Part shown: piece after piece, positions 37,815 to 48,116 of the stretch
How positions within the stretch are numbered: the stretch's first letter is position 1
How the letters are laid out: each line of letters opens with the position of its first letter
Source: Methanosarcina flavescens
Lineage (GTDB): Archaea; Halobacteriota; Methanosarcinia; Methanosarcinales; Methanosarcinaceae
Direction of reading: 5' to 3'
Length of the DNA: 64,000 nucleotides
Assembly: GCF_001304615.2 (NCBI RefSeq)
Contig: NZ_CP032683.1
Span: forward strand, 1,860,001-1,924,000
Notes under the pieces: generated by a model
Databases searched by the model: none
The model's input: only the letters and a program-made list of their open reading frames with translations
Told to the model about the DNA's origin: nothing
Program-made: the position numbers and the translations under genes

Positions 37815-38382
37815 CTGGATTCTCCTTTTTAATGCGGTTTTATCTATCGTTTTTCTAATGTTTTTCTGTATTTTTGCTGTTCTCGGCAGTCTGTTTGGCA
37901 AGTCTTAATTAGCTGTATAGCACACTGCTAGTAATTGAATATTAATCGAGTTAACCTAATATTATTCAATTTATTAACCTGTCAGACACTACAGATAGTA
38001 TATGCATCTGTTTCTTTCCTCAGGCACTCGCACTAATACTGTAATATACTGTTATAATAATGCACATGCAGGTTCAGGTATCAAAATCCTGGGTGGCAAA
38101 TTGTTAACCTGCGTCTCCTTCATTAAGTTATAGTTAATATTGAAAGCATTTATTTTCAATTTTGAGTTCACGCCGTTTTGTGCCTGATAGTTCATGGATA
38201 ATAATGTAGAATATTATTAGGTTTTCGGTGAAATGAAAGAAATTCTTTATATATATTTCTAATCTATAATTATTTTTTTAGCGTAGTATATTATTATTTT
38301 TCAGGTTAACCTGCTTCCTGTATTTGTTTTGTCGCATTATAACTGTAAACAAATATCCCTTTAAAAAATATGAGATATTTTA
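37815..38382. other. upstream region of porCDAB
   Basis: About 570 bp between porC and the dus pseudogene. It is AT-rich and I see no gene or RNA gene. It contains TATA-like elements on the - strand near 38245-38260, suitable for the por operon. Confidence 0.55.
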
Positions 38383-39033
38383 TTATTTCGGCTGAGAGAG
38401 ATCTTTTATTAGCCCAATTAACGCCTTTCCATCCTTCAGATTATTAACCTTTTCCCTGATCTGCCGCGAGCCGCGCAGCCCTTTTGTAAACAAGTGGGTA
38501 TGCATTCTTACATTTGTGGATGAACAGAGATTATATTCTTCAAGTAAGGCAACATAGATCTTGAAATCCTCCAGTTTGTCGTACCTGCCTATCAACTTCC
38601 AGCTTTTCCCCGGTCTCCAGATAGTGCCTTATTCTTTTAAAAATAAAGAGATTTCCCATTGCTGCACGCCCGATCATAAGCCCGTCACAACCTGTAAAAT
38701 CAAGTGCCGCTTCGGCAGATTCTTCATCCCTTATGTCACCGTTTGTAATAACTGGAATAGAAAGCTCATGTTTGACCGCTCTGATCAATGTAAGGTCCGA
38801 ACTTCCGGAGTACATCTGCTCTGCCCTCCTGCCGTGCACTGTAAGAGCTGAAGCTCCAGCTTTTTCGATAAGGCGTGCAATTTCAAGGTTTTTCTCTTCC
38901 CAGTGTAGGTAAGGTCAGCTCCATTCTGCCTGCAGAGTAGCCTGAAAGCCAGATTTGTCACATCCGCCATAGGCGCAAGAAGAAGGTTCCCAGGAGTTTC
39001 GGTATTGCCGATTTTTAATTTATTGAGTTTCAT
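38383..39033 (-). pseudogene. tRNA-dihydrouridine synthase remnant
   Basis: Three pieces of one Dus enzyme lie in different frames. The N-terminus (LLLAPMADVTNLAFRLLCRQ, then NGADLTYT) is followed by a jump. The second piece, EEKNLEIARLIEKAGASALT then VHGRRAEQMYSG, ITNGDIRDEESAEAALDF and DGLMIGRAAMGNLF, matches the middle of the TIM barrel. The third piece is DKLEDFKIYVALLEEYN to the end. About 100 residues are missing near 38905, including the NxGCP segment with the catalytic cysteine. A further frameshift lies near 38590. The gene cannot make an active enzyme. Confidence 0.88.
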
Positions 39034-39482
39034 TTTTCCGAAAGCTTTTAACTGTTTTTTGATCGTATTTCATTTGTTTTTCTAATTGTTACTTTCTAAT
39101 TATTAGGTAGCTGTTTTTCAAGCTATTACTCTGACTGCTTTCTCATTCCCTTCCTTTATTTATCTGTTTTGGAATTGCTTCCTTCCCAGGGATTGAAATC
39201 CATATTTTTTCTGTAATTTATGAAATTTTATTGAAATTTATCAGAGTTCTTCGGCTTTTTCAGCTTTTCTTGATTTTGAGGCTTTGTTCTGACCTTTTGA
39301 TACTCCATATAATTCATCAAAAGTTCTACTCTGATCTGGTAAAGCCCAAAAATCTGCATAAATTCTGACAAAATTCCTGCAACTGGTTAGCTTCAGAAAA
39401 CAAAAACAGGATGCTGAACGGGCTGGTTAAGAAAATAGGCTAAGAAAGCTAAAAATAAGAGGTTGAGCAGCCATAAACCTGC
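39034..39482. other. spacer without a recognisable gene
   Basis: About 450 bp between the dus remnant and the signal peptidase gene. I see nothing that supports a gene or RNA. T-rich stretches near 39040-39120 are unremarkable. Confidence 0.55.
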
Positions 39483-40040
39483 TCATGAGAAGAAAAGCCT
39501 GACATATCCCACATAAGGGATCCTGTACTGTGCAGTACCTATAATCCACTCATCTTTTACAGGCATTTCGTAGCTTATCTGTCCTTCCTGGTCAAAGTGA
39601 GTATTGGTTATAACATTATCTCCTTTGGTAATATAGCCGGAATACGGAGCAATGGGACCGTTCTCCCACATAGGCTCTCCGGCATCCACTCTGTACATAG
39701 CTCTATGAATTATCGGGGTTACCCCTTCCTCTCCATATGGACGGTAAAGGATCACATCTCCATAATCCTCAAAAGACATATAGCCTGTATTTTTGCCTTC
39801 CTCATTCGTGATAATATCCACTCTATCGGCGCTTTTGATAAAAATAATGTCTCCTACCTGCATATGCGGTTCCATACTCCCCGACTCCACCGCAACCATA
39901 GGAGTCCAGAGTCCGAATGCCAGCTTGGAAAAGACCATGAAAATGATCAGGACAGCTACAACAGACAGCAAGTCCTTTCCAAGGGAAACCCAGGGGTTTT
40001 CCTGTTCCTGGACACTGTTTTCCTTATTAATCTCTCTCAT
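39483..40040 (-). CDS. signal peptidase I (archaeal/ER type, S26B)
   Basis: A 185-residue membrane peptidase that removes signal peptides from secreted proteins. A single N-terminal membrane segment (LLSVVAVLIIFMVFSKLAFG, residues about 24-43) is followed by the catalytic serine at residue 55 in VAVESGSMEPHMQVGDIIF, the histidine in PIIHRAMY (archaeal and ER enzymes use His in place of Lys) and the aspartate in YITKGDNVITN. The length is normal. It starts at ATG 40040. It stands alone, and the S-layer precursor in this window is a likely client. Confidence 0.92.
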   Translation of the reverse strand: MREINKENSVQEQENPWVSLGKDLLSVVAVLIIFMVFSKLAFGLWTPMVAVESGSMEPHMQVGDIIFIKSADRVDIITNEEGKNTGYMSFEDYGDVILYRPYGEEGVTPIIHRAMYRVDAGEPMWENGPIAPYSGYITKGDNVITNTHFDQEGQISYEMPVKDEWIIGTAQYRIPYVGYVRLFFS

Positions 40041-40364
40041 AATCAGCCTTTATTCTTTTGATTTCATTCTTAGGGCGCTGCATTATAGTTCATTCGACTT
40101 TATGTTTAATCCGAATATTCGGTTGAAATTTATTTGATTGAACCTTGTAACCTCAGGGTCATAATAAGATCTTCAGGTATCTAATGCAGCTGCAGAACCA
40201 TTTACAGTTCTACACTCTACTGTTCTGACTTATATAAAGTTAGTCAAAAATTAGTTACTGGATCTTCTCAGTAGATTTACTCAAGATTTGTTTTTATTGT
40301 ATATTAATTTTCAATTAACTTTTCCATTATTCAATATTTACCGTTTATAATATTTTGTATTTCT

Positions 40365-40484
40365 GGCTCTGTAGAAAACCTACTTAATCGTCATTAATAG
40401 ACTTAAAGTTCTCAGCAAAATTGAATCAGGCAATTCAGTTTTAATTTGTTAAGATTGGTTATTTCAGAGGATTTCTACAGAGCC
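40365..40484. mobile_element. 120-bp MITE with 16-bp inverted termini and 8-bp target duplications
   Basis: The left end GGCTCTGTAGAAAACC (40365-40380) and the right end, whose complement is GGCTCTGTAGAAATCC (40469-40484), match at 15 of 16 positions. Both ends are flanked by the same 8 bp, GTATTTCT (40357-40364 and 40485-40492). It has no coding capacity. This is the structure of a non-autonomous element moved by a transposase supplied elsewhere. The 8-bp duplication and GG-CTCTGTAGAAA termini suggest IS6-, IS1- or IS1595-type mobilisation, which I cannot resolve. The rest of the 40041-40892 gap shows no gene. Confidence 0.88.
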
Positions 40485-40892
40485 GTATTTCTATATAAAT
40501 AATAAACAGATTTATTCAATACACAGGAATCAGCATTCATTACATAACAGATAAGAATTGAGATCCATCTGCGACAAGTAAGAATTGAGATTCTTTCTAC
40601 AGCAAGTAAGTATTGGAACCAGTTTTACATAAATCAGAACTGACATCTGTTCTGGAATAGACAGGGATTAATAAGTATAAGTATTCTACCGGAACATATA
40701 AAAGTTTCATAAGGTTCTTCTTTATAGTAATGAATTAAATTTATCATATTATTCTGCATCTTATTAGTTTTTATATGTTAAGCAGGCTTTTGCTTTAATC
40801 TCTTCAGTTCAAAAGTGAGACTGGCTCTCATGCCAGACCAGGAATGAGAGATCCGGAAAAATTCTAATAGTCAGAAAGGGCAGGTCGAAATT

Positions 40893-42818
40893 ATGGAAAG
40901 AAGTAATATTATAAGGGCTGTTATGGAAAAAGCATATCAGATCAGCCCTGAAGCTGTAGAACTTATCTATTCCAGCGACACTCCCGAAGACCTGCTCGAA
41001 TATGTCCTCTCAACTGTAAATGATTCTGTTATTGTCATAGGGATCGAAGATATAGATCTTCAAGGCTTTGCTGTTTCCAGAAAGGCTTCAAAACTGATTT
41101 ACACAGGAAATAAAGAATGCCCTGATTTCGAAACTTCTTCAGAATTAGAACTTATTTCTCCTTCCGAGCCTGTTACCTTCCCAGATCCTGATTCTATTAT
41201 TGTAAATCCTGATCCGGCTGTAGAATCATCTCAAAACCCTGTCTCTGATGCTATTTCAGTCCCAGATGTTATTCCAGGCTCGGTTCGGAATATGGATTAT
41301 GAACCGGTTCCAGGTACTCCACCAGATACTTTTAAATCTGAGGAAGTACCGCCTTCTTATCTCGTTTCAAACTCCCCTTCTGCAGCAAAGACAGCACCTC
41401 CTATTTTTTCTTCTAGTTCATCCCAGGCTATAAACAGTTTAGCTTCTTCTTTTTTTGGGCAGGAGAACTCTCTTCCCTCTCCTTCAAATCGAATTTTCAG
41501 GGAAGAGCTATCTTCCTCCACTCCTGGCAGCGGGCTATTCTCCGACTCCAGAAATGAATACAAAAGTTACCCGGGCAGAAATCCCGTAACCGTAATTTCC
41601 GATATAACAGGGCACTCCACCTGCGTTGGAGAGTACATGCAGTTTGTGCAGTATTTCAGGGACAGATATAGCAGGCTTTCGGAGATTATCCGCGGAAGAA
41701 TCAATGCACGTCCAATCGAAAGTTTAAAAAGACGAAATTTCCGCAGAGGAGGAGACAGAAATTCTGAAGAAATCTCGATCATAGGTATGGTTTCGGATAT
41801 CAGTAATACAACCAATGGCCACAAAATTCTGTCTCTGGAGGACCCAACAGGTTCTTTTTCAGTTCTTATTCGAAATTCCGATAAGGAGCTATTTGAGCAG
41901 GCCTCAAGAGTTCTTCTTGATGAGGTCATAGGGGTAACGGGTTCGGTAACAAATGATGGAAGCCTTATGCTCGCTACAAAGCTAATACAACCCGATGTCC
42001 CGAATAATATTCAGCGCAGAACCGGAAGTCATGGAAAAGCTGTCCTGATTTCGGATGTGCATGTGGGCAGTTCCCAATTTCTGGAAGACGCCTGGCTGGA
42101 TTTCCTGGACTTTCTGAAAGGAGAATCGGATTTAGAAAGTATGCGGGAGCTTGCAGCCAGTATCCGTTATGTTGTTGTTGCAGGAGACCTTGTTGATGGA
42201 ATAGGGATCTATCCTGACCAGGAAATGGAACTGGACATCCTGAATGTCTATGAGCAGTATAGGAAAGCTGCCGATTATATCAGGGAAATTCCAGAACATA
42301 TTCGCGTAATAATAAGTCCGGGCAACCACGATGCTGTTCGTCAGGCAGAACCTCAGCCCGCCCTGCCGGAAAGTATTCAGGCAGATTTCCCTGAGAATGT
42401 TATTTTTGTTGGCAATCCTGCGCTTGTGGAGCTTGACGGCGTTCAGATTCTTATTTATCACGGCAGGTCAATTGACGATCTTGTTGCGAGTATACCCGGA
42501 GTCTCGTATCAGGAACCTGCAGGTGCAGTTCTTGAGATGCTGAAGCGCAGGCACCTTGCTCCTACCTACGGAAGCCGGGTCTCCATATCCCCCGAGAAAA
42601 AGGATTATTTTATAATCGATCCTGTGCCTGATATCATCCATACAGGCCACGTTCACACCCTCGGAGTCCAGCGCTATAAAAATGTCCTTCTTGTCAATTC
42701 CGGAACTTGGCAGGACCAGACCGAATTCCAAAAGCGTGTAAATCTAGCGCCTGTGCCTGCAAGAGTCCCGATTGTGGATCTAGAAAATTTTGACGTAAAG
42801 ATTCTTGCTTTTGACTGA
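40893..42818 (+). CDS. polB: DNA polymerase D small subunit DP1 (3'-5' exonuclease)
   Basis: A 641-residue PolD small subunit. Residues about 1-70 form the N-terminal helical domain, 75-220 a Ser/Pro-rich linker and about 230-370 an OB-fold (EISIIGMVSDISNTTNGHK). The phosphoesterase domain carries the metal motifs LISDVHVGSSQF, VVAGDLVDGIG, ISPGNHDAVRQ, LIYHGRSIDDL and HTGHVHTLGVQ. These give the Mre11-like exonuclease that proofreads for the DP2 polymerase subunit, encoded elsewhere. All metal ligands appear present. It stands alone, with a long upstream gap containing the MITE; the SD GGGCAGG precedes the ATG. Confidence 0.95.
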   Translation: MERSNIIRAVMEKAYQISPEAVELIYSSDTPEDLLEYVLSTVNDSVIVIGIEDIDLQGFAVSRKASKLIYTGNKECPDFETSSELELISPSEPVTFPDPDSIIVNPDPAVESSQNPVSDAISVPDVIPGSVRNMDYEPVPGTPPDTFKSEEVPPSYLVSNSPSAAKTAPPIFSSSSSQAINSLASSFFGQENSLPSPSNRIFREELSSSTPGSGLFSDSRNEYKSYPGRNPVTVISDITGHSTCVGEYMQFVQYFRDRYSRLSEIIRGRINARPIESLKRRNFRRGGDRNSEEISIIGMVSDISNTTNGHKILSLEDPTGSFSVLIRNSDKELFEQASRVLLDEVIGVTGSVTNDGSLMLATKLIQPDVPNNIQRRTGSHGKAVLISDVHVGSSQFLEDAWLDFLDFLKGESDLESMRELAASIRYVVVAGDLVDGIGIYPDQEMELDILNVYEQYRKAADYIREIPEHIRVIISPGNHDAVRQAEPQPALPESIQADFPENVIFVGNPALVELDGVQILIYHGRSIDDLVASIPGVSYQEPAGAVLEMLKRRHLAPTYGSRVSISPEKKDYFIIDPVPDIIHTGHVHTLGVQRYKNVLLVNSGTWQDQTEFQKRVNLAPVPARVPIVDLENFDVKILAFD

Positions 42819-42961
42819 GTTTAACTGAATTTAAACCAGACCGAATTCTTTGAACTGCTGGAAAGATACAAACAACCAAAGGTTATTGTTGGTTTATATG
42901 GGTTATTGAAGCTATCTGCAAAATTATTTTCCGATCCTTATATATACCACAAAGATTTAAT

Positions 42962-43999
42962 ATGCGGAAAGTGCCTATGGAAGAAAAAGAGAGAAATACT
43001 GGGGAAGATTTCCCGGAAGTTCAGGAGGAAAATGGTGGTGGAGAGTCTACTTCTCTTCCTTTTGATATCCCTGATTTTAAAACCCTCCTGAAAAAGCAGG
43101 GTTACGCTCTAGCAGGCCACCATTCGGCTGTAAAGACCTGCCTCTGGCTCAGACACGCTATGAACGGACAGGGTTCCTGTTATAAATCGAAGTTCTACGG
43201 AGTTCAGTCCCACCGCTGCCTTCAGATGACTCCAACGCTTATGTGCAACCAGCGTTGTCTTTTCTGCTGGCGACCAACTGAGGTTCCCGTTCCTGCACCT
43301 GAGGAGTGGGATTTACCTGAGAAGATAGTGGAAGAAAGCATTGCCAGCCAGCGTAAGTTGATCACTGGTTATGGTGGTTCTCCGAATGCACTTAAAGAAC
43401 GCTGGCTTGAGGGCAATGAGCCGAACAATGTTGCGATTTCGCTGTCTGGAGAGCCTACCTTTTATCCTTATCTTCCGGAGCTTATTGAGGAGTACGAAAA
43501 AAGAGGCTTTACGACTTTTCTTGTAACAAACGGCACAGTTCCGAGTATGCTTGCAAAAATTTCCCCTTCCCAGCTCTATATGAGTCTCGATGCGCCGGAT
43601 CTTGAGACCTACCTGAAGGTCTGCCAGCCCAGATCACCTGCGCTCTGGGAAGAGATCAATGAGTCTCTGTCCATAATGAAGCAGAAGAAATTAAGGACAG
43701 TCATCCGGACCACACTGGTTAAAGGTGAAAATATGTTCAAGCCTGAGGCTTATGCCAGGCTTATAGAAAAAGCCTCTCCTGACTTTGTGGAGATAAAAGC
43801 ATACATGCATCTGGGTTTTTCAAGACTCAGGCTTGATCGCTCAGCAATGCCGACTCATGAGGAGGTTCTTGAATTTTCGAAGGAACTTGCAAAACATCTG
43901 AGATATGAGATCGCAGACGAATCCGAAATCAGCAGAGTAGTCCTGCTCTCAAAGGATGGGAAAAAGTCTCCTGTTAGAAAGCTTTCCTGCCCTGATTAA
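42962..43999 (+). CDS. taw1: 4-demethylwyosine synthase Taw1 (TYW1), radical SAM
   Basis: A 345-residue radical SAM enzyme that condenses N1-methylguanosine-37 of tRNA-Phe with pyruvate carbons to form 4-demethylwyosine. The SAM-cluster motif CNQRCLFCW is near residue 93, with additional N-terminal cysteines (KTCLWLRHAMNGQGSCYKSK, near 60, and SHRCLQMTP) for the second 4Fe-4S cluster. ISLSGEPTFYP and VTNGTVPSML are also typical. The first 30 residues are acidic and less conserved. ATG 42977 is an alternative start. The gene lies 140 bp after polB and is probably separately transcribed. Confidence 0.93.
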   Translation: MRKVPMEEKERNTGEDFPEVQEENGGGESTSLPFDIPDFKTLLKKQGYALAGHHSAVKTCLWLRHAMNGQGSCYKSKFYGVQSHRCLQMTPTLMCNQRCLFCWRPTEVPVPAPEEWDLPEKIVEESIASQRKLITGYGGSPNALKERWLEGNEPNNVAISLSGEPTFYPYLPELIEEYEKRGFTTFLVTNGTVPSMLAKISPSQLYMSLDAPDLETYLKVCQPRSPALWEEINESLSIMKQKKLRTVIRTTLVKGENMFKPEAYARLIEKASPDFVEIKAYMHLGFSRLRLDRSAMPTHEEVLEFSKELAKHLRYEIADESEISRVVLLSKDGKKSPVRKLSCPD

Positions 44000-44690
44000 T
44001 TCGTTCTTTAACTTACCTGAATCTCTTAATTGATAACCAGCAATTTATGAGGTCGGATACAGGAAGACTTTTATATGATCATGAATATATAAAATGAGTT
44101 AGGAGATAGAAACAAATATAAACTCTGGTTTCAATTAGCATATAATTCCGCCAGGGATTAATCCAATTTTATACTAATTAGATACAGTTTGAGTAAAATT
44201 ATGTCTCACATCTAGTGATATCACAGAGCACGAAGCAGAACAGGCTTACGCAATCAGGAGCTGTTTTTTACCGGAACTTTGGAGTCTGGCTTTTCCGGAA
44301 TGCGTACTGTTACTTTTCAGTTTTTCGTGTTCGAAGCGGTTTTTATATTTGGCTTTCGGTTGAGACGGGAACTCGCTGTGTGATTATCATTACAAGTTCT
44401 ATGAAAACCTTGTTAAGCTAACCGAAAAGCTAAACGAATGACAAACTGAAAAATAAAATTTATCAAGATTCCTTATTAAAAGTTATAATTGATTCAACTT
44501 CAAGAAAACTGGAGTTTAAGCAGTTTAAGGCAATCCAATATTCAAGTTTAATCTGCCTTAAATTTATCAAGCTCAATCAAAAAGATATCTCAAATTAATA
44601 GTAAAATTAGATAGTAAATTCGATAATGGATTCAATCTCAAATTACCAGAATATCAGATTTTGTTACTATCTTCACGGGGAACTTTTAAA
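44000..44690. other. long upstream region of prf1
   Basis: About 690 bp between taw1 and prf1. A somewhat GC-richer island at about 44210-44400 has a 68-codon open frame without a credible ribosome-binding site or known similarity; it may be a gene remnant. The rest is AT-rich with short TCAAATTA-type reiterations. I do not call a gene. Confidence 0.5.
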
Positions 44691-45938
44691 ATGACTGAAC
44701 AATCGGCACATGAGAAATATGAATTTAAAAAGAAGCTTGAAAGCCTGAGGAATAAGAAAGGAAGAAGCACAGAGTTAATTTCGCTTTATATCCCTCCTGA
44801 CAAGCAGATTTTTGACGTTACAAACCAGTTGAAAGACGAACACGGGCAGGCTGCAAACATCAAATCCAAACTCACCAGAACGAACGTACAGGGAGCTATT
44901 GAATCTCTTCTCTCAAGGCTCAGATACCTGGACAAGGTGCCTGAAAACGGAATAGTGTATTTCACAGGAGCTGTGGATATAGGAGCCAACAAAACGAGCA
45001 TGGAAAGTGAAGTAATCGTCCCTCCGGAGCCCATCACTGTTTATAAATATCACTGTGACTCAAGTTTCTATCTCGAGCCCCTAGAGGATATGCTCAAAGA
45101 TAAGGGCACTTTCGGGCTACTGGTACTTGACCGCAGGGAAGCTACAGTAGGGCTTCTAGTAGGAAAACGAATCCAGGCTTTACGCAACCTAACTTCTACA
45201 GTTCCGGGCAAGCAAAGGAAAGGTGGTCAGAGTGCTCACCGTTTCCAGCAGCTCAGGCTCATTGCTATCCACGATTTCTACAAGAGGATAGGAGATGCTG
45301 CAAGTGAGATTTTCCTTGCGGTTGAGCCTAAAGATTTTAAAGGTATCCTGATAGGAGGGCCCTCCCCTACGAAAGAAGAATTCTACGCCGGAGAGTTCCT
45401 GCACCATGAACTTATGAAGAAGATCCTTGGACTCTTTGATACGGCTTATACGGATGAATCCGGGCTTTCGGAACTGGTCAATGCTGCCGGAGATAGACTT
45501 CAAGATCTTGAGCTCATTGGACAGAAGAATGCTGTCAGGGCTTTCTTCAAAGAACTTATTGCCGATTCAGGCAAAGTAGCTTATGGGGAAACTCAGGTCC
45601 GGGCAAACCTTGAGATTAATGCTGTGGATGTGCTTCTGCTTTCCGAGGATTTGCGGGCTGAAAGGGTAACCACCACCTGCAGTGTTTGTGGATATGAAAA
45701 TAAGTGGACACGGCGCTGGAAGCCCGGAGAACCTGCTCCTACAGCAGGAAACTGTCCGAATTGTGGAGCTTCACTTGAAGTCATAGACGTTACTGATGTT
45801 GTGGATGAACTCTCAGCACTTGCTGACAAAAGCAATGCAAAAGTCGTTTTCGTATCTACGGACTTCGACGAAGGCTCACAGCTTATGAACGCTTTCGGTG
45901 GCATTGCTGCAATTCTCAGGTACAGTACTGGGGTATGA
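44691..45938 (+). CDS. prf1: archaeal peptide chain release factor 1
   Basis: A 415-residue aRF1. Domain 1 carries the stop-codon-reading NIKS motif (GQAANIKSKLTRTNV near residue 55), domain 2 the GGQ motif (RKGGQSAHRF near 180) that triggers peptide release, and domain 3 includes a zinc-ribbon-like insert with CSVCGYE...CPNCGAS near 325-365. I chose ATG 44691 (MTEQSAHEKYEF) with CGGGGAAC upstream; the longer frame adds ten unlikely residues. In Methanosarcina UAG can also be read as pyrrolysine, so RF1 competition is relevant, but nothing here shows altered specificity. Confidence 0.96.
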   Translation: MTEQSAHEKYEFKKKLESLRNKKGRSTELISLYIPPDKQIFDVTNQLKDEHGQAANIKSKLTRTNVQGAIESLLSRLRYLDKVPENGIVYFTGAVDIGANKTSMESEVIVPPEPITVYKYHCDSSFYLEPLEDMLKDKGTFGLLVLDRREATVGLLVGKRIQALRNLTSTVPGKQRKGGQSAHRFQQLRLIAIHDFYKRIGDAASEIFLAVEPKDFKGILIGGPSPTKEEFYAGEFLHHELMKKILGLFDTAYTDESGLSELVNAAGDRLQDLELIGQKNAVRAFFKELIADSGKVAYGETQVRANLEINAVDVLLLSEDLRAERVTTTCSVCGYENKWTRRWKPGEPAPTAGNCPNCGASLEVIDVTDVVDELSALADKSNAKVVFVSTDFDEGSQLMNAFGGIAAILRYSTGV

Positions 45939-46162
45939 TCTCCCCAGCCTCCTCCCAATACTTTTTATCCAATACTTTTTTAATTAAACCGTCCTTAGGT
46001 TATTGATCAAATTAGCAGGTTAAAATTAGCGAATTAAAATTGAAGCTAAAACTAGCAATTGAATTTTAAATTAATTTAATTAAATTATGAGTCAAAACTG
46101 TAAACGGAATCTATAAATCAGAATTATCACATAGTTCTCGCACTTTTTACAGGTGATTTGTC

Positions 46163-47872
46163 TTGTTTCTGGAATTTAAAGCTCAGGCTACATCAATCTT
46201 AAAAGACGCTATCCGAAAGGTCGGACTTGAAATCGAAGATTCCGAACTTTATTTCGAGACTTCTTCTCACGCTGACCTTGCAAGCAGAGCCGCTTTCAGG
46301 CTGGCAAGCCTGTACAAACAAAACCCGAAAGAGCTTGCGGCCCGTATCGTTTCTGCAATCGAAATTCCAGATGGTTCATATATAGGAGAGATAAATGCTT
46401 CTGGCCCTTACATTAACTTTCATGCAGGCAGGCACTATCTGGATAGTACAGTTACCGCAGTTCTGGAAGAGAAAGAGAAATTTGGCTGCGGAATCTCAAA
46501 AGGCAAAATCTTACTTGAACATACTTCAGCAAATCCAAATGGGCCGCTGCATGTGGGGCATATTCGAAATTCTATTATTGGAGATACCCTTGCCCGCATT
46601 CTCAGGCGAGCAGGATATGACGTTGAGGTACAGTACTATGTCAATGACATGGGCCGCCAGATTGCAGTAGTTTCCTGGGCGTGCGAACGCTTCAAGCTTG
46701 ATCTTTCCAGAAAACCCGATGCTGCTATTGCCGATGTTTATATAAAAGCCAATACCGAGCTGGACAAAAATCCAGACTATGTAAAGGAAATTGATGCCCT
46801 TATGGAAAAGGTAGAAGCCGGGGATGTCAGGACAATAGATAGTTTTGATAAGGCAGTTTCCCTGGCGGTTTCCGGAATTAAAGAGACCCTACTTCGCCTG
46901 AACGTTGTCCACGACAGGTTTGTCAGTGAATCAACTTTCCTTAAATCCGGAGCTGTATATGACATCGTAGAGAGGATCAAAGCTACAGGAAGGACAAAAA
47001 CTGATAAAGGAGCCCTTGTGGTAGACCTTTCAGACTATGGGTTTGAAAAAACCCTTGTTATCCAGCGTTCAAACGGCACTTCCCTTTATACGACCAGGGA
47101 CCTTGCCTACCACGAATGGAAAGCCAGACAGGCTGACCGCATAATCGATGTTCTCGGAGCTGACCACAAGTTAATCTCAGGCCAGCTCAGGGCTACTCTG
47201 AACGCAATTGGGGTCAAGGAGCCTGAAATTGTAATTTTCGAGTTTGTTTCTCTTCCTGAAGGCTCGATGAGCACCCGTCGCGGGCAGTTCATAAGTGCAG
47301 ATGAGCTCTTTGACAGGGTTACGGAAGCTGCCCTTGAACAAGTGGAAGCTCGCCGCCCTGAAACTTCCTACGAGTTTAAGAAACGAGTTGCGGAAGTAGT
47401 AGGAATGGGTGCAGTAAGATACGATATAGTACGGGTTTCACCTGAGAAGTCCACGGTTTTCAACTGGAAGGAAGCTCTTGACTTCGAAAAGCAGGGCGCT
47501 CCCTATATCCAGTATTCCCACGCCCGTGCCTGCAGTATTCTCGAGAAAGCAAAAGAAGAGGCAGCCTGGGACCCCTTCATAAAAATTGAGCCTGCTCTGC
47601 TTGTCGAGGATACTGAAATCGATCTTATAAAGAAGATGGCAATGTTTGACAGCATAATCGACCTTGGAGCCCGCGAATTGAAACCTCATGTGCTTGCAAT
47701 TTATGCCCGTGAACTCGCCGATGCCTTTAACCAGTTCTACCGCTTCGTCCCTGTAATTGCTGCTGAGGACGAGAAAATCAGGGCTGCAAGACTGGCCCTT
47801 GTGGATTGTGCAAGAATCGTGCTTGCAAACTCGCTTGATACGCTTGGAATCGCAGCTCCTGAATCAATGTAA
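46163..47872 (+). CDS. argS: arginyl-tRNA synthetase
   Basis: A 569-residue class I synthetase. The N-terminal additional domain (1-115) is followed by the HIGH-type motif in HTSANPNGPLHVGHIRNSII (HVGH near residue 133), then the Rossmann core with FVSLPEGSMSTRRGQFIS, where MSTRRG stands in the KMSKS position. The C-terminal anticodon-binding helical domain (about 450-569) contains YIQYSHARACSILEKA. The start is TTG 46163, with AGGTGA 8-13 nt upstream and no nearby ATG. It charges tRNA-Arg. It ends at a strong hairpin terminator. Confidence 0.96.
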   Translation: MFLEFKAQATSILKDAIRKVGLEIEDSELYFETSSHADLASRAAFRLASLYKQNPKELAARIVSAIEIPDGSYIGEINASGPYINFHAGRHYLDSTVTAVLEEKEKFGCGISKGKILLEHTSANPNGPLHVGHIRNSIIGDTLARILRRAGYDVEVQYYVNDMGRQIAVVSWACERFKLDLSRKPDAAIADVYIKANTELDKNPDYVKEIDALMEKVEAGDVRTIDSFDKAVSLAVSGIKETLLRLNVVHDRFVSESTFLKSGAVYDIVERIKATGRTKTDKGALVVDLSDYGFEKTLVIQRSNGTSLYTTRDLAYHEWKARQADRIIDVLGADHKLISGQLRATLNAIGVKEPEIVIFEFVSLPEGSMSTRRGQFISADELFDRVTEAALEQVEARRPETSYEFKKRVAEVVGMGAVRYDIVRVSPEKSTVFNWKEALDFEKQGAPYIQYSHARACSILEKAKEEAAWDPFIKIEPALLVEDTEIDLIKKMAMFDSIIDLGARELKPHVLAIYARELADAFNQFYRFVPVIAAEDEKIRAARLALVDCARIVLANSLDTLGIAAPESM

Positions 47873-47926
47873 AGGATAGAATCCAAAAAAAGAAAAATCG
47901 AGCTGAAGATTTCTCTATCCTTTTTT
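47871..47926 (+). terminator. hairpin terminator of argS
   Basis: AAAGGATAGA (47871-47880), overlapping the stop codon, pairs with TCTATCCTTT (47914-47923), with a further imperfect inner helix. A six-T run overlaps the 3' arm (47921-47926). It resembles an intrinsic terminator; in archaea the T-run is the main signal. Confidence 0.75.
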
Positions 47927-48116
47927 CTTTTCTTCTTATTGTTTCCTTAGTTTACTTTCTTACTCTACTATTTGAGTATGATTCAGATACTTCTTGATGT
48001 CGTCTGGACTACTAGCTGGTGAAAAACTCATATCTGCTCCCATATAGAGGAATTTGAGAAAAATATAAAATCTTTGCAGCAAAAATAACAGTTTATAACT
48101 ACTGCTGCTTGATATT

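Noticed and set aside
44215-44421. 68-codon frame upstream of prf1
   Set aside because: The local GC rise is suggestive, but there is no SD, no family motif and the start is weak. I describe it only as a possible remnant.
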